From: Stenotrophomonas rhizophila
GTDB lineage: Bacteria > Pseudomonadota > Gammaproteobacteria > Xanthomonadales > Xanthomonadaceae
NCBI RefSeq assembly: GCF_000661955.1
Contig: NZ_CP007597.1
Location: 2,396,964 to 2,460,963 of the forward strand
DNA length: 64,000 nt
Reading direction: 5' to 3'
Below, piece by piece: positions 40,096-48,603 of this stretch. The position numbers and the translations under genes were made by a program. The notes beneath the pieces were generated by a model. That model did not search any database, was not told the DNA's origin, and saw only the letters and a program-made list of their open reading frames with translations. Positions within the stretch are counted from its first letter, which is position 1; every line of letters starts with the position of its first letter.

Positions 40096-40838
40096 AAGGC
40101 GCCGCACAATACAAAGAGGTGCAACGCACCGCCGCCAACGAATGCATTGCCCAGCATTCGGACCTGGTGCGCCGCATCGCCCACCACCTGGCCGCGCGCC
40201 TGCCGGCCAGCGTGGAAGTGGATGACCTGATCCAGGCCGGCATGATGGGCCTGATCGAAGCCTCGCGCAGCTACGACGCCGACCAGGGCGCCTCGTTCGA
40301 AACCTATGCCTCGATCCGCATCCGCGGCTCGATGATCGACGAGATCCGCCGGGGCGACTGGGTACCGCGTTCGGTGCACCGCCGCGCCCGCGACGCCGCG
40401 TCCACCATCCGCCGCCTGGAGCAGAGCACCGGCCGTGCCGCCAGCGCCACCGAAGTGGCCGCCGCCATGGACATGCCGCTGCCGGACTACCTGCGCCTGA
40501 TGGAAGACGCCGCACGCGGCCAGGTGCTGAGCCTGGAATCGCGGATCGAGGACCAGGGCGAGCTGGACACCGTCGCCCAGGGTGGCCCGACCCCGCAGCA
40601 GGTGCTGGAGCGTGGCGAATTCGGCCGCGAACTGGGCAATGCGATCGGCCTGCTGCCCGAACGCGAACAGCTGGTGCTGTCGCTGTATTACGAGCAGGAA
40701 CTGAACCTGAAAGAGATCGGCGCCGTGCTGGGCGTCAGCGAGTCACGCGTGTGCCAGATCCACGGCCAGGCCGTGCTGCGCCTGCGGGGCCGATTGAAGA
40801 TCTTCGAGGCGGCCGACGCCGGCCTCGCGAACACTTGA
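40092..40838 (+). CDS. fliA: Flagellar sigma-28 factor FliA
   Basis: 248-residue sigma-70-family factor for late flagellar and chemotaxis genes. Region 2 ([20 protein letters not shown], then [18 protein letters not shown]), region 3 and region 4 with its helix-turn-helix ([20 protein letters not shown]) are complete. Its target sequence GCCGATAA occurs before motC, the PilZ brake and the third receptor in this window. The ATG overlaps the fleN stop. Confidence 0.97.
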   Translation: MKGAAQYKEVQRTAANECIAQHSDLVRRIAHHLAARLPASVEVDDLIQAGMMGLIEASRSYDADQGASFETYASIRIRGSMIDEIRRGDWVPRSVHRRARDAASTIRRLEQSTGRAASATEVAAAMDMPLPDYLRLMEDAARGQVLSLESRIEDQGELDTVAQGGPTPQQVLERGEFGRELGNAIGLLPEREQLVLSLYYEQELNLKEIGAVLGVSESRVCQIHGQAVLRLRGRLKIFEAADAGLANT

Positions 40839-40854
40839 TACCGAGGAAAGTGCT

Positions 40855-41247
40855 TTGAACAAGAACATGCGTATCCTGATCGTCGACGATTTCTCGACCA
40901 TGCGTCGTATCGTCAAGAACCTGCTGGGCGATCTGGGCTTCACCAATACGGCCGAAGCCGAGGACGGGCATGCCGCGCTGTCGCTGCTGCAGAGCCAGCC
41001 GTTCGATTTCGTGGTCACCGACTGGAACATGCCGGTGATGACCGGCATCGACCTGCTCAAGGCGATCCGCGCCGACGCCAAGCTGAAGACCCTGCCGGTG
41101 CTGATGGTGACCGCCGAAGCCAAGCGCGAACAGATCATCGAAGCGGCCCAGTGCGGCGTCAACGGCTACATCATCAAGCCGTTCACCGCGCAGACCCTGG
41201 AAGAAAAGCTCGGCAAGATCTTCGAACGCCTGGCAGCGAGCGCCTGA
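40855..41247 (+). CDS. cheY: Chemotaxis response regulator CheY
   Basis: 130-residue single-domain regulator that binds FliM when phosphorylated and reverses the motor. The acidic pair (DD), Asp56 in [12 protein letters not shown], the conserved Thr in [10 protein letters not shown] and Lys in IIKPF are all present, close to enterobacterial CheY. The start is TTG, supported by GAGGA 7 bases upstream (40843-40847); the later ATG at 40867 would be 19 bases away. The stop overlaps cheZ. Confidence 0.96.
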   Translation: MNKNMRILIVDDFSTMRRIVKNLLGDLGFTNTAEAEDGHAALSLLQSQPFDFVVTDWNMPVMTGIDLLKAIRADAKLKTLPVLMVTAEAKREQIIEAAQCGVNGYIIKPFTAQTLEEKLGKIFERLAASA

Positions 41248-41861
41248 TGGAAACCCTTCGCGACAAATCCGCGCTGGTCCAGCGCCTGCAGGACGCCCTG
41301 GCTGCGCTGGAAAGCGGCGATGAAGCCGGCTGGCGCCGGGAAATCGACGCGCTGGCTGCCTTGCGTACCCAGCCGATGATGGCCGGCCTGAACCGGCTCG
41401 CCCGCGAACTTGGCCAGGCCCTGGGCGAACTGCCCAGCCTGCCCAGCGAAGCCGGCGAGCTGGACGATGCCTGCGCGCGCCTGGACCACGTGGTGACGAT
41501 GACCGAACAGGCCACCCACCGCACCCTGGACCTGGCCGAGGAATGCCGGGCGCTGACCGAACAGCTGCGTGCCAACGGCCTCACCGCCGACCAGGACCAG
41601 CAGCTGGACCGGATCCGCCACAACCTCACCGAGATCGCCCTTACCCAGAGCTACCAGGACCTCACCGGGCAGATCATCCGCCGCGTGGTGGGGATCGTGC
41701 GTCGCGTGCATGAAGGGTTTGGCGCACTCGGCCTGCCGCCGCAGGACGACACCGCGCACAAGCGTGACAACGGCCTGGCCGGCCCGGCCGTGAGTGGCCT
41801 GGACCGTCACCAGGTTTCACAGGTGGATGCTGACGACCTGCTTTCGGATTTGGGGCTGTAA
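41247..41861 (+). CDS. cheZ: CheY phosphatase CheZ
   Basis: 204-residue helical phosphatase that removes the CheY phosphate. The catalytic Gln lies in SYQDLTGQIIRRVVGIV, and the C-terminal CheY-binding peptide DDLLSDLGL is intact. The ATG overlaps the cheY stop (TGATG). Length fits the beta/gammaproteobacterial family. Confidence 0.96.
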   Translation: METLRDKSALVQRLQDALAALESGDEAGWRREIDALAALRTQPMMAGLNRLARELGQALGELPSLPSEAGELDDACARLDHVVTMTEQATHRTLDLAEECRALTEQLRANGLTADQDQQLDRIRHNLTEIALTQSYQDLTGQIIRRVVGIVRRVHEGFGALGLPPQDDTAHKRDNGLAGPAVSGLDRHQVSQVDADDLLSDLGL

Positions 41862-41865
41862 CACC

Positions 41866-43665
41866 ATGAGCGCTGTTCCAGACGATATTGCCGCCGATTT
41901 CATCCTCGAGGCCCAGGAAATCCTGGACCGCCTTGGCGAACAGCTGGTGTCGCTGGAGCAGTCGCCCCAGGACAGTGACCAGCTCAATGCGGTGTTCCGT
42001 GGCTTCCACACGCTCAAGGGCGGTGCCGGCTTCCTCGGCATCCAGGCCATGGTCGAGTTGTGCCATGCCGCCGAGGAAACCCTGGGCATGGCCCGCTCCG
42101 GCAAGGCCACCCTGCAGGCCCACCACTTCGACGCCGCCCAGCAATCGCTGGATTACCTGCAGTCGATGCTGGATTCGGTCTCGGCCGGTACCGAGCCGGG
42201 CTACGCGCCGCCGGAGCTGATCGCACAGTTCGACGTCAACGGCCCGGCCACCCCGGCCGCTGCCGCAGCGCCGGCCACCGGCGAACTGATCAGCGAAGAC
42301 GAGTTCGAAGCACTGCTCGACACCCTGCACGGCGGCGCTGCCCCGGCAGCGGTGGCCAGGAAGGCCGACGACGGCCTGATCGGCGAAGACGAATTTGAAG
42401 CCCTGCTCGACCAGCTGCACGGCGGCGCCGTGCCCGGCGCCAAGCCCGCAGTCGCGGCCGCCCCGCCGCCGCGCGCACCAGCCGCACCGCCGGCCAAGCC
42501 GGCCGCCAACAAGCCGGTGGCCGAGGCCGAGCACACCGTGCGCGTGGACACCAAGCGCCTGGACGCCATCGTCAACCTGATCGGCGAACTGGTGCTGTCA
42601 CGCAACCGCCTCAAGACCCTGCGTGCGCGCCTGCACGACGAAGAACTCGATCGCGCCGTCTCCACCCTGGACATCGCCACCGCGCGCCTGCAGTCGGCGG
42701 TGATGCGCACCCGCATGCAGCCGGTGGGCAAGGTGTTCTCGCGCTTCCCCAAGGTGGCGCGCGACGTGGCGCGCAACCTGAAGAAGGAAGTGGAACTGGA
42801 GCTGGTCGGCGCTGAAACCGAGCTCGACCGCAACCTGGTCGAGGCCCTGGCCGACCCGCTGGTGCACCTGGTGCGCAACGCCATCGACCACGGCGTGGAA
42901 ACCCCCGACCTGCGTGAAGCCCAGGGCAAGCCGCGCAGCGGCCACGTGCGGCTGTCGGCGCAGCAGGAAGGCGACTACGTCAGCATTGAAGTGCAGGACG
43001 ACGGCGCCGGCATCGATCCCGAACGGCTGCGCCAGAAGGCGCGCGAAAAGGGCCTGATCGATCCGGAAGCGGCGGCCCGCCTGACCAGCGAGGAATGCCT
43101 GCACCTGGTGTTCCTGCCGGGCTTCTCGACCAAGCAGGAAGTCACCGACATTTCCGGCCGTGGCGTCGGCATGGACGTGGTGCAGTCGCGCATCCGCGAG
43201 CTCAGCGGCCAGATCCAGATCCAGTCCGAGCTGGGCCGTGGCAGCCGCTTCATGATCCGCGTCCCGCTCACCTTGGCGATCCTGCCCACCCTGCTGGTGC
43301 AGGCCGGCGAAGACGTCTATGCCCTGCCCCTGGCCCGCGTGATGGAAGTGCTGCACGCACCGAATACCTCGCTGGGCTGGTTCGACGGCCGCGCCGTGCT
43401 CGACCGCAAGTCGCACACGCTGCCGCTGGTGGACCTGCGCCATTGGCTGGCCGTCGCACCGGCCGCCTCGTCGCTGCTCACCATCGTGGTGCTGCAGGCC
43501 GGCGAAGCCCGCTTCGGGCTGGTGGTGGACCAGGTGCGGGGCCGCGAGGAAGTGGTGATCAAACCGCTGCCCAAGGCACTGCGCGGCCTGCGCGGCTACG
43601 CCGGTGCCACCCTGATCGGCGACGGCCGCATGTCGCTGATCCTGGACGTGGACGGCCTCCGCTGA
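41866..43665 (+). CDS. cheA: Chemotaxis histidine kinase CheA (first copy)
   Basis: 599-residue cytoplasmic kinase. The P1 domain has phospho-acceptor His48 in FHTLKGGAGF. A Pro/Ala-rich linker contains two copies of a 17-residue element (DEFEALLDTLHGG at 42286-42336 and DEFEALLDQLHGG at 42376-42426). Then come P3, P4 (LVHLVRNAIDHGVE, DDGAGIDPERL, GFSTKQEVTDISGRGVGMD) and the CheW-like P5. A typical P2 CheY-binding domain is not visible. With cheY and cheZ upstream and parC/parP downstream, it matches the polar-array CheA of Vibrio and Pseudomonas; the linker elements may take the place of the ParP-binding LID segment. Confidence 0.95.
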   Translation: MSAVPDDIAADFILEAQEILDRLGEQLVSLEQSPQDSDQLNAVFRGFHTLKGGAGFLGIQAMVELCHAAEETLGMARSGKATLQAHHFDAAQQSLDYLQSMLDSVSAGTEPGYAPPELIAQFDVNGPATPAAAAAPATGELISEDEFEALLDTLHGGAAPAAVARKADDGLIGEDEFEALLDQLHGGAVPGAKPAVAAAPPPRAPAAPPAKPAANKPVAEAEHTVRVDTKRLDAIVNLIGELVLSRNRLKTLRARLHDEELDRAVSTLDIATARLQSAVMRTRMQPVGKVFSRFPKVARDVARNLKKEVELELVGAETELDRNLVEALADPLVHLVRNAIDHGVETPDLREAQGKPRSGHVRLSAQQEGDYVSIEVQDDGAGIDPERLRQKAREKGLIDPEAAARLTSEECLHLVFLPGFSTKQEVTDISGRGVGMDVVQSRIRELSGQIQIQSELGRGSRFMIRVPLTLAILPTLLVQAGEDVYALPLARVMEVLHAPNTSLGWFDGRAVLDRKSHTLPLVDLRHWLAVAPAASSLLTIVVLQAGEARFGLVVDQVRGREEVVIKPLPKALRGLRGYAGATLIGDGRMSLILDVDGLR

Positions 43666-43670
43666 CGCCG

Positions 43671-43695
43671 GTAGAGCCGACCGTTGGTCGGCTGC
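43671..43695 (+). repeat. Single SMAG-type palindrome
   Basis: GTAGAGCCGACCGTTGGTCG plus GCTGC, directly after the cheA stop; it belongs to the same type B element seen twice near 58.8 kb. Confidence 0.75.
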
Positions 43696-43745
43696 TTTAA
43701 CCCGCCAAAACTGTGACCGCCGCCCCACCGGATTCCTTCGGCATC

Positions 43746-43772
43746 TCAAGTCCCATTCACATACGCCGATAA
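43746..43772 (+). promoter_or_regulatory. FliA (sigma-28) promoter of motC
   Basis: TCAA (43746-43749), a 15-base spacer and a perfect GCCGATAA (43765-43772). It ends 7 bases before the motC ATG, so the mRNA leader would be very short. Confidence 0.85.
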
Positions 43773-43779
43773 CGGACCC

Positions 43780-44520
43780 ATGGACAGACTCAGCCTCATC
43801 GGACTTTTCCTCGCCCTGGCCTCACTGGTCGGCGGCAGCATCCTCAAGGGAGCCGGCCTGGCATCACTGTGGTCGCCGGCCGCCTTCGTGATCGTGATCG
43901 TCGGCACCATCGCCTCCATCCTGCTGCACACCTCGCCGGCGGTGTTCAAGCACGCCTTCAAGATTGTGCGCTGGGTCATCCTGCCGCCGAGCAGCGACCG
44001 CCACGAGCTGATCAAGCAGATCGTGGAATGGAGCAACATCGCCCGCCGCCAGGGCCTGCTCGGCCTGGAAGCCCAGGTGGACGCACAGAATGACCCGTTC
44101 CTGCGCAAGGGCCTGCAGCTTCTGGTGGACGGCGTGGAGCCGGAAACCATCCGCCACATGATGGAAATCGAACTGAGCAGCCAGGAGCACCAGGACCTTG
44201 CCGCGTCCAAGGTGTTCGAGGGCATGGGCATCTACGCCCCCACCCTGGGCATCATCGGCGCGGTGCTGGGCCTGATCGCGGTGATGAAGAACCTGGCCGA
44301 CCCGAGCAAGCTCGGCCACGGCATCGCCGCGGCATTCACCGCCACCATCTACGGCATCGCCTCGGCCAACCTGCTGTTCCTGCCGGTGTCGGCCAAGCTG
44401 AAGAGCGTGATCCACCACAACAGCCGCGACCGCGAAATGATCATCGAAGGCCTGATCTCGATCGCGCAGGGCGAAAACCCGCGCAACATCGAAACCAACC
44501 TCTCCGGGTTCCTGCACTGA
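43780..44520 (+). CDS. motC: Flagellar stator protein MotC (MotA family)
   Basis: 246-residue ion-channel stator subunit with four transmembrane helices (about 3-20, 32-50, 150-170 and 183-203). Torque-loop and channel motifs include VDGVEPETIRHMMEIEL and GMGIYAPTLGIIGAVLGLI. The match and the order after cheA correspond to MotC of Pseudomonas rather than classical MotA. It is driven by a FliA promoter and pairs with the next gene. Confidence 0.95.
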   Translation: MDRLSLIGLFLALASLVGGSILKGAGLASLWSPAAFVIVIVGTIASILLHTSPAVFKHAFKIVRWVILPPSSDRHELIKQIVEWSNIARRQGLLGLEAQVDAQNDPFLRKGLQLLVDGVEPETIRHMMEIELSSQEHQDLAASKVFEGMGIYAPTLGIIGAVLGLIAVMKNLADPSKLGHGIAAAFTATIYGIASANLLFLPVSAKLKSVIHHNSRDREMIIEGLISIAQGENPRNIETNLSGFLH

Positions 44521-44521
44521 C

Positions 44522-45511
44522 ATGGCCCGTCGCAAGCATCACGAAGAGCATGCCAACCATGAGGCCTGGGCCATTCCCTATGCCGACCTCATGACGCTGC
44601 TGCTCGCCTTCTTCGTGGTGATGTACGCCATCTCCTCGCTCAATGAAGGCAAGTACCGGGTCATGGCCGATGCGCTGACCACCGCCTTCGGCGGCGCGCC
44701 GCGCACCATCAACCCGGTGCAGGTGGGCAACCAGCAGGTGCAGGGCGGCGGCTGGGACAGCCCGTCGGTGATCAAGGCCGGCAACCGCGTCGGCCCGGCC
44801 GCACCGGCCCCGTCCAACGACCCCACCCTGCTGCCGGCGATGGCCTCGCAGATGCGCATGCCGGTCTCGGTGCGCAACCAGGAACAGCTGCAGCGCGCCG
44901 AGCGCCAGCTCAACACCATCGCCGACAAGCTCACCGCCACGCTGGCACCGCTGATCGAGCGCGGCATGATCACCGTGCGCCGCACCGAGCTGTGGATCGA
45001 GGTGGAGATCAACAGCGACATCCTGTTCCCCACCGGCTCGGCCACGCTGGACGTGCACGCACGCGACACCCTGTCCAAGCTGGCCCAGGTGCTGCGCGAG
45101 GCGCCCAACGGCGTCCGCGTGGAAGGCCACACCGACAACATTCCGATCGCCACCCCGTTGTTCCCCTCCAACTGGGAACTCTCGGCCGGGCGCGCGGCCA
45201 GCGTGGTCCACCTGTTCGCCGACCAGGGCCTGCAGCCGTCGCGGCTGGCGATGGTCGGCTACGGTCAGTTCCGCCCGCGCGAAGACAATGCCAGCGCCGA
45301 AGGGCGCAACCGCAACCGGCGCGTGATGGTGATAATCCTGGCCGACACCGCCCAGGGCGTGGATCCGATCGGGCCGCAGTTGACCGCCGAATCGGACCCG
45401 GCCACGCCCGGCAAGACCCCCTCCGTAACCCCCATCGCACCGGTGCAGTTGCCACCGGTGCCGGCCGGCAGCCGTGTGGGCGCCGCCGTCTCCCCTGCAA
45501 TGAAGGAGTGA
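44522..45511 (+). CDS. motD: Flagellar stator protein MotD (MotB family)
   Basis: 329-residue stator subunit that anchors to peptidoglycan. One transmembrane helix contains the ion-binding Asp22 (YADLMTLLLAFFVVMYAIS). The periplasmic OmpA-like domain has the peptidoglycan-binding HTDNIPIATP and NWELSAGRAASVV motifs. A Pro-rich tail of about 50 residues follows. The start is 1 base after the motC stop. Confidence 0.95.
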   Translation: MARRKHHEEHANHEAWAIPYADLMTLLLAFFVVMYAISSLNEGKYRVMADALTTAFGGAPRTINPVQVGNQQVQGGGWDSPSVIKAGNRVGPAAPAPSNDPTLLPAMASQMRMPVSVRNQEQLQRAERQLNTIADKLTATLAPLIERGMITVRRTELWIEVEINSDILFPTGSATLDVHARDTLSKLAQVLREAPNGVRVEGHTDNIPIATPLFPSNWELSAGRAASVVHLFADQGLQPSRLAMVGYGQFRPREDNASAEGRNRNRRVMVIILADTAQGVDPIGPQLTAESDPATPGKTPSVTPIAPVQLPPVPAGSRVGAAVSPAMKE

Positions 45512-45516
45512 ACCGA

Positions 45517-46299
45517 ATGCGCATCTGGGCAATCGCCAATCAGAAGGGCGGCGTGGGCAAGACCACCACGAGCCTGGCCCTGGGCCGTGGCCTGGCCACC
45601 CTGGGCCACCGTGTGCTGCTGATCGATCTTGATCCGCATTCGTCGCTGACCCGCGCCTTCGGCGTGCCGCTGGACCCGCCGCCGCAGGGCGTGCTGGAGC
45701 TGTTCGGCGCGCCGCCGGCCGAGCTGTCCTCGCTCAGCCGCCACAGCGATATTCCCGGCCTGGATTACGTGTGCGCGCAGGCCGCGCTGGCCACCCTGGA
45801 ACGGCGCAGCGCCAACCAGCCCGGGCTCGGCCTGGCCCTGCAGAACGCCTTTGCCCGCCACCAGGGCCAGCACGACTACATCCTGCTGGACTGCGCGCCC
45901 ACGCTGGGCCTGCTGATGATCAATGCGCTGGCCGCCGCCGACCGCCTGATCATTCCGACCCAGGCCGAACCGCTGGCCCTGCACGGCCTGGACGGCATGG
46001 TGCGGACCGGCGAGATGGTCGAACGCTCGCGCCGCCGCCCGCTGCCGATGTCGATCCTGCCGACCCTGTTCGACCGCCGCACCCGCGCCGGCAACGAAAC
46101 CGTCAAGCTGATGCAGGACACGCACGGCCACCGCGTCTGGGAAGACGCGATTCCGGTCGACACCCGCATCTGCAATGCCGCCAGCCTGACCATTCCGGCG
46201 CAGTCCGACGACTACCCCGGCCGTGGCCTGGCGGCGTACCGCCGTGCCCTGGAATGGATCATGGCCGACGACGCGCTGCAGATGGAGCGCGCGGCATGA
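45517..46299 (+). CDS. parC: ParA-like ATPase ParC for polar chemotaxis arrays
   Basis: 260-residue ParA-family ATPase with Walker A KGGVGKTTTS (10-19), LLIDLDPHSS and YILLDCAPTLG. The order motC-motD-ParA-CheW-like matches the Vibrio/Pseudomonas ParC-ParP system that places chemoreceptor arrays at the cell pole and segregates them at division, rather than a chromosome-partition locus; no parB is adjacent. AAGGAG precedes the ATG. The stop overlaps parP. Confidence 0.9.
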   Translation: MRIWAIANQKGGVGKTTTSLALGRGLATLGHRVLLIDLDPHSSLTRAFGVPLDPPPQGVLELFGAPPAELSSLSRHSDIPGLDYVCAQAALATLERRSANQPGLGLALQNAFARHQGQHDYILLDCAPTLGLLMINALAAADRLIIPTQAEPLALHGLDGMVRTGEMVERSRRRPLPMSILPTLFDRRTRAGNETVKLMQDTHGHRVWEDAIPVDTRICNAASLTIPAQSDDYPGRGLAAYRRALEWIMADDALQMERAA

Positions 46300-47663
46300 A
46301 CACCGCCGGCGTGCTCGACGACTACCTGGAACAACTGCTGGGTGATGCCGTGCCGGCGGCACCGGTGCAGGCCGACGTATCGACCCCGCCGACCGCCGCG
46401 GTGGCCGCGCAGGACGACGCCGAAGCCGATGGCGTGGCCCGTGCGATCAGCGCCGAGTTCGCCCGCCACGCGCTGGCCGATGCCGGCGCCGATCCGGACA
46501 GCGACGCACCCGCACCCGCAGCGCAGTTCGACACCCCCACCGCCCCGGGCGCGCCGGCCAACCTGGCCCTGCTCGACGAGCTGATGAACGATCCCGCGCT
46601 CGGCCCTCCGGTCGACATCCTCGCGACCGTCCACGACACCCCGACCTCGCCCGGTGCGCCGGCCAATCTGGCGCTGCTCGACGAGCTGATGAACGACCCC
46701 GCGCTCGGCCCGCCGGTCGAGACCCTCGCGACCGTCCACGACACCCCGACCTCGCCCGGCGCGCCCGCCAACCTGGCGCTGCTCGACGAGCTGATGAACG
46801 ATCCCGCGCTCGGCCCCCCGGTCGACACCCTCGCGACCGTCCACGACACCCCAACCTCCCCCGGCGCGCCCGCAAACCTGGCGCTGCTTGACGAACTGAT
46901 GAACGATCCCGCGCTCGGTCCGCCGGTCGCCGCTCTCTCCACTTCAGCGACAGGCGCGGACGCGGCCAGGCCCAGTTGGGACGACCTTCCCGACGATGTG
47001 CTGCACGACAATGCGCCGGCCGTCGCAGCGGTGGCAGCCCCGGTCGCCCCTGCTCGCCCTGTTCCCGCCCCCACCCCGACACCCGCCGCCCGCGCCATGC
47101 CCCCACCGATGCCGATGAGTGCCCCGAGCGCCCGCAGCGCCGCGCCCGCGCCGGCTCACACTCGCCCAGGCAGCTGGCAGGAACTGCAGGCTCAGGCGCG
47201 CAATCCGGCCTCCAGCCCGCGCGAGAACCGTCGGGCCAGCGAGCGCACCTCGCGCTGGCTGCGCCTGCGTTGCGGCGCCCAGGCCTACGCACTGGAACTG
47301 CTCAAGGTGCAGGAAGTGGTGCTGCCGGTGCCGCTGCTGCCGTTGCGCGGTACCGCCGACGCCATGCTCGGCATCATGAACCTGCGCGGCCAGGTGGTAC
47401 CGGTGATGGACCTGGGCATCCACCTGGGCGCCGGCCCGGCCCAGGAAGACGCCAACACCCGCATCGTGGTGCTCGAGGAAGATGGTGAAACCATGGGCCT
47501 GCGCGTGTCGGCCGTGGAAGACGTGGCCAATCTCACCGACTCGCAGATCGAGCCGCCCGATACCGCCCGCATCTGCCAGATTTCCAACGACCTGTTCCGC
47601 GGCGTGGCCCGCATCAGCGCCCAGCCGATGATCCTGCTGGACGCCACGCAACTGCTGAACTGA
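46296..47663 (+). CDS. parP: CheW-like array protein ParP with tandem repeats
   Basis: 455-residue protein. The N-terminus VLDDYLEQLLGD is followed by an acidic Ala-rich region, then a 35-residue repeat in 3.66 copies (about residues 84-211; PGAPANLALLDELMNDPALG plus a variable tail), a Pro/Ala-rich linker and a C-terminal CheW-like domain (about 320-455; ALELLKVQEVVLPVPLLPLR, GIMNLRGQVVPVMDL). In Vibrio, ParP links ParC to CheA and receptors. The repeats are encoded by nearly identical 105-bp units, so length may vary between strains. Confidence 0.9.
   Translation: MNTAGVLDDYLEQLLGDAVPAAPVQADVSTPPTAAVAAQDDAEADGVARAISAEFARHALADAGADPDSDAPAPAAQFDTPTAPGAPANLALLDELMNDPALGPPVDILATVHDTPTSPGAPANLALLDELMNDPALGPPVETLATVHDTPTSPGAPANLALLDELMNDPALGPPVDTLATVHDTPTSPGAPANLALLDELMNDPALGPPVAALSTSATGADAARPSWDDLPDDVLHDNAPAVAAVAAPVAPARPVPAPTPTPAARAMPPPMPMSAPSARSAAPAPAHTRPGSWQELQAQARNPASSPRENRRASERTSRWLRLRCGAQAYALELLKVQEVVLPVPLLPLRGTADAMLGIMNLRGQVVPVMDLGIHLGAGPAQEDANTRIVVLEEDGETMGLRVSAVEDVANLTDSQIEPPDTARICQISNDLFRGVARISAQPMILLDATQLLN
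46545..46928 (+). repeat. 105-bp in-frame tandem repeat within parP
   Basis: Units start at 46545, 46650, 46755 and 46860 (the last 69 bases long). Each encodes 35 residues with core LALLDELMNDPALGPPV. Units differ by only a few, mostly silent bases. Confidence 0.95.
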
Positions 47664-47665
47664 GC

Positions 47666-47776
47666 GGTAGAGCCACCCCCTGGGTGGCTGCCGTCCGGCC
47701 CGACGCCGTGACGGCCTGGCAAACGCTTTTTGCCATGCCGTTGCCTGGCAGCCACCCATGGGGTGGCGCTACCCGC
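47666..47776 (+). repeat. Inverted pair of SMAG-type palindromes
   Basis: A direct copy at about 47667-47690 (GTAGAGCCACCCCCTGGGTG) faces an inverted copy at about 47749-47773 (CAGCCACCCATGGGGTGGC). A small hairpin with a T-rich loop (47718-47734) lies between them. Facing pairs like this can form one large stem-loop and may end the parP transcript. Confidence 0.75.
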
Positions 47777-47818
47777 CACGCCACCCGACAGAACGATGAA
47801 GATCCCCCGGCGCGCCCC

Positions 47819-47845
47819 TAAAGCTTTGTGGGTTTGGGCCGTTAT
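47819..47845 (+). promoter_or_regulatory. FliA (sigma-28) promoter of the STAS-cheY-cheA unit
   Basis: TAAAGCTT (47819-47826), an 11-base spacer and GCCGTTAT (47838-47845). The -35 is perfect over TAAA, the -10 matches 6 of 8, and the spacing is exact. Confidence 0.75.
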
Positions 47846-47875
47846 CTCTCTCGGAACCGTTTGTCCGGAGCAAAC

Positions 47876-48184
47876 ATGAGCACTGTTGCCCTGGGTGGTG
47901 ATCTCGGAATCGAGACCAGCACCGAGCTGAAAACCCGCCTGGCCCCGTTGGTGGACCAGGCCGGCGACCTGACGCTGGATGCCAGCCAGGTAAGCCGTAT
48001 CCACACCGCAGCAATGCAGGTCCTGTGCGCATTCGTCGACGCCCGCCGCCAGGCAGGCCACCCGACCGGATTCGACGGTTGCACTGCCACCTTCCGTGAT
48101 GCCGCGCGACTGCTCGGCCTCACCCAGGCCCTCGGCCTGGACGCAACCCATGACAACCTGAAATCTGTGGAGAACGCTGCATGA
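47876..48184 (+). CDS. STAS-domain protein
   Basis: 102-residue protein of the SpoIIAA/MlaB-like STAS fold (LTLDASQVSRIHTAAMQVLC). The usual phosphorylatable IDSSG loop reads IHTAA, so serine phosphorylation as in anti-sigma antagonists is doubtful. CCGGAGC precedes the ATG; the frame is open further upstream but the FliA promoter lies there. The stop overlaps the following cheY (ATGA). STAS genes in this position occur in several chemotaxis clusters; their role is not settled. Confidence 0.85.
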   Translation: MSTVALGGDLGIETSTELKTRLAPLVDQAGDLTLDASQVSRIHTAAMQVLCAFVDARRQAGHPTGFDGCTATFRDAARLLGLTQALGLDATHDNLKSVENAA

Positions 48185-48546
48185 GCGCACGAATCTTGGT
48201 GGTGGACGACTCGGCGTCGATGCGCCAGATGGTCTCTTTCGCCCTCACCTCGGCCGGCTTCTCGGTCGAAGAGGCCGAAGATGGTGCCGTCGCACTGGGC
48301 CGGGCCAAGGGCCAGCGCTTCAACGCGGTGGTGACCGACGTCAACATGCCCAACATGGACGGCATCTCGCTGATCCGCGAGCTGCGCCAGCTGCCCGACT
48401 ACAAGTTCACCCCGATGTTGATGCTGACCACCGAATCGGCCGCCGACAAGAAGTCCGAAGGCAAGGCCGCCGGCGCAACCGGCTGGCTGGTCAAGCCGTT
48501 CAATCCCGAACAGCTGGTCGCCACCGTGCAGAAAGTGCTGGGCTGA
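48181..48546 (+). CDS. cheY: CheY-like response regulator
   Basis: 121-residue receiver with the acidic pair (VDDSA), Asp53 in VVTDVNMPNMDG, Thr in LMLTTES and Lys in LVKPFN. It is translationally coupled to the STAS gene and followed by a second cheA, so it is the likely partner of that kinase. The motif PYKFTPMLMLTTESAADKK-like (DYKFTPMLMLTTES) is typical of CheYs adjacent to type-F-like cheA genes. Confidence 0.93.
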   Translation: MSARILVVDDSASMRQMVSFALTSAGFSVEEAEDGAVALGRAKGQRFNAVVTDVNMPNMDGISLIRELRQLPDYKFTPMLMLTTESAADKKSEGKAAGATGWLVKPFNPEQLVATVQKVLG

Positions 48547-48603
48547 TCCCAGCGCGCCCCACCGCACCACCCTCCCTCACTTCGCAACCGGACCCCACGC
48601 ACC

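Noticed and set aside
45517..46299. Plasmid or chromosome partition locus (parA)
   Set aside because: No parB or parS is adjacent and the following gene is CheW-like; the context fits the ParC-ParP chemotaxis system.
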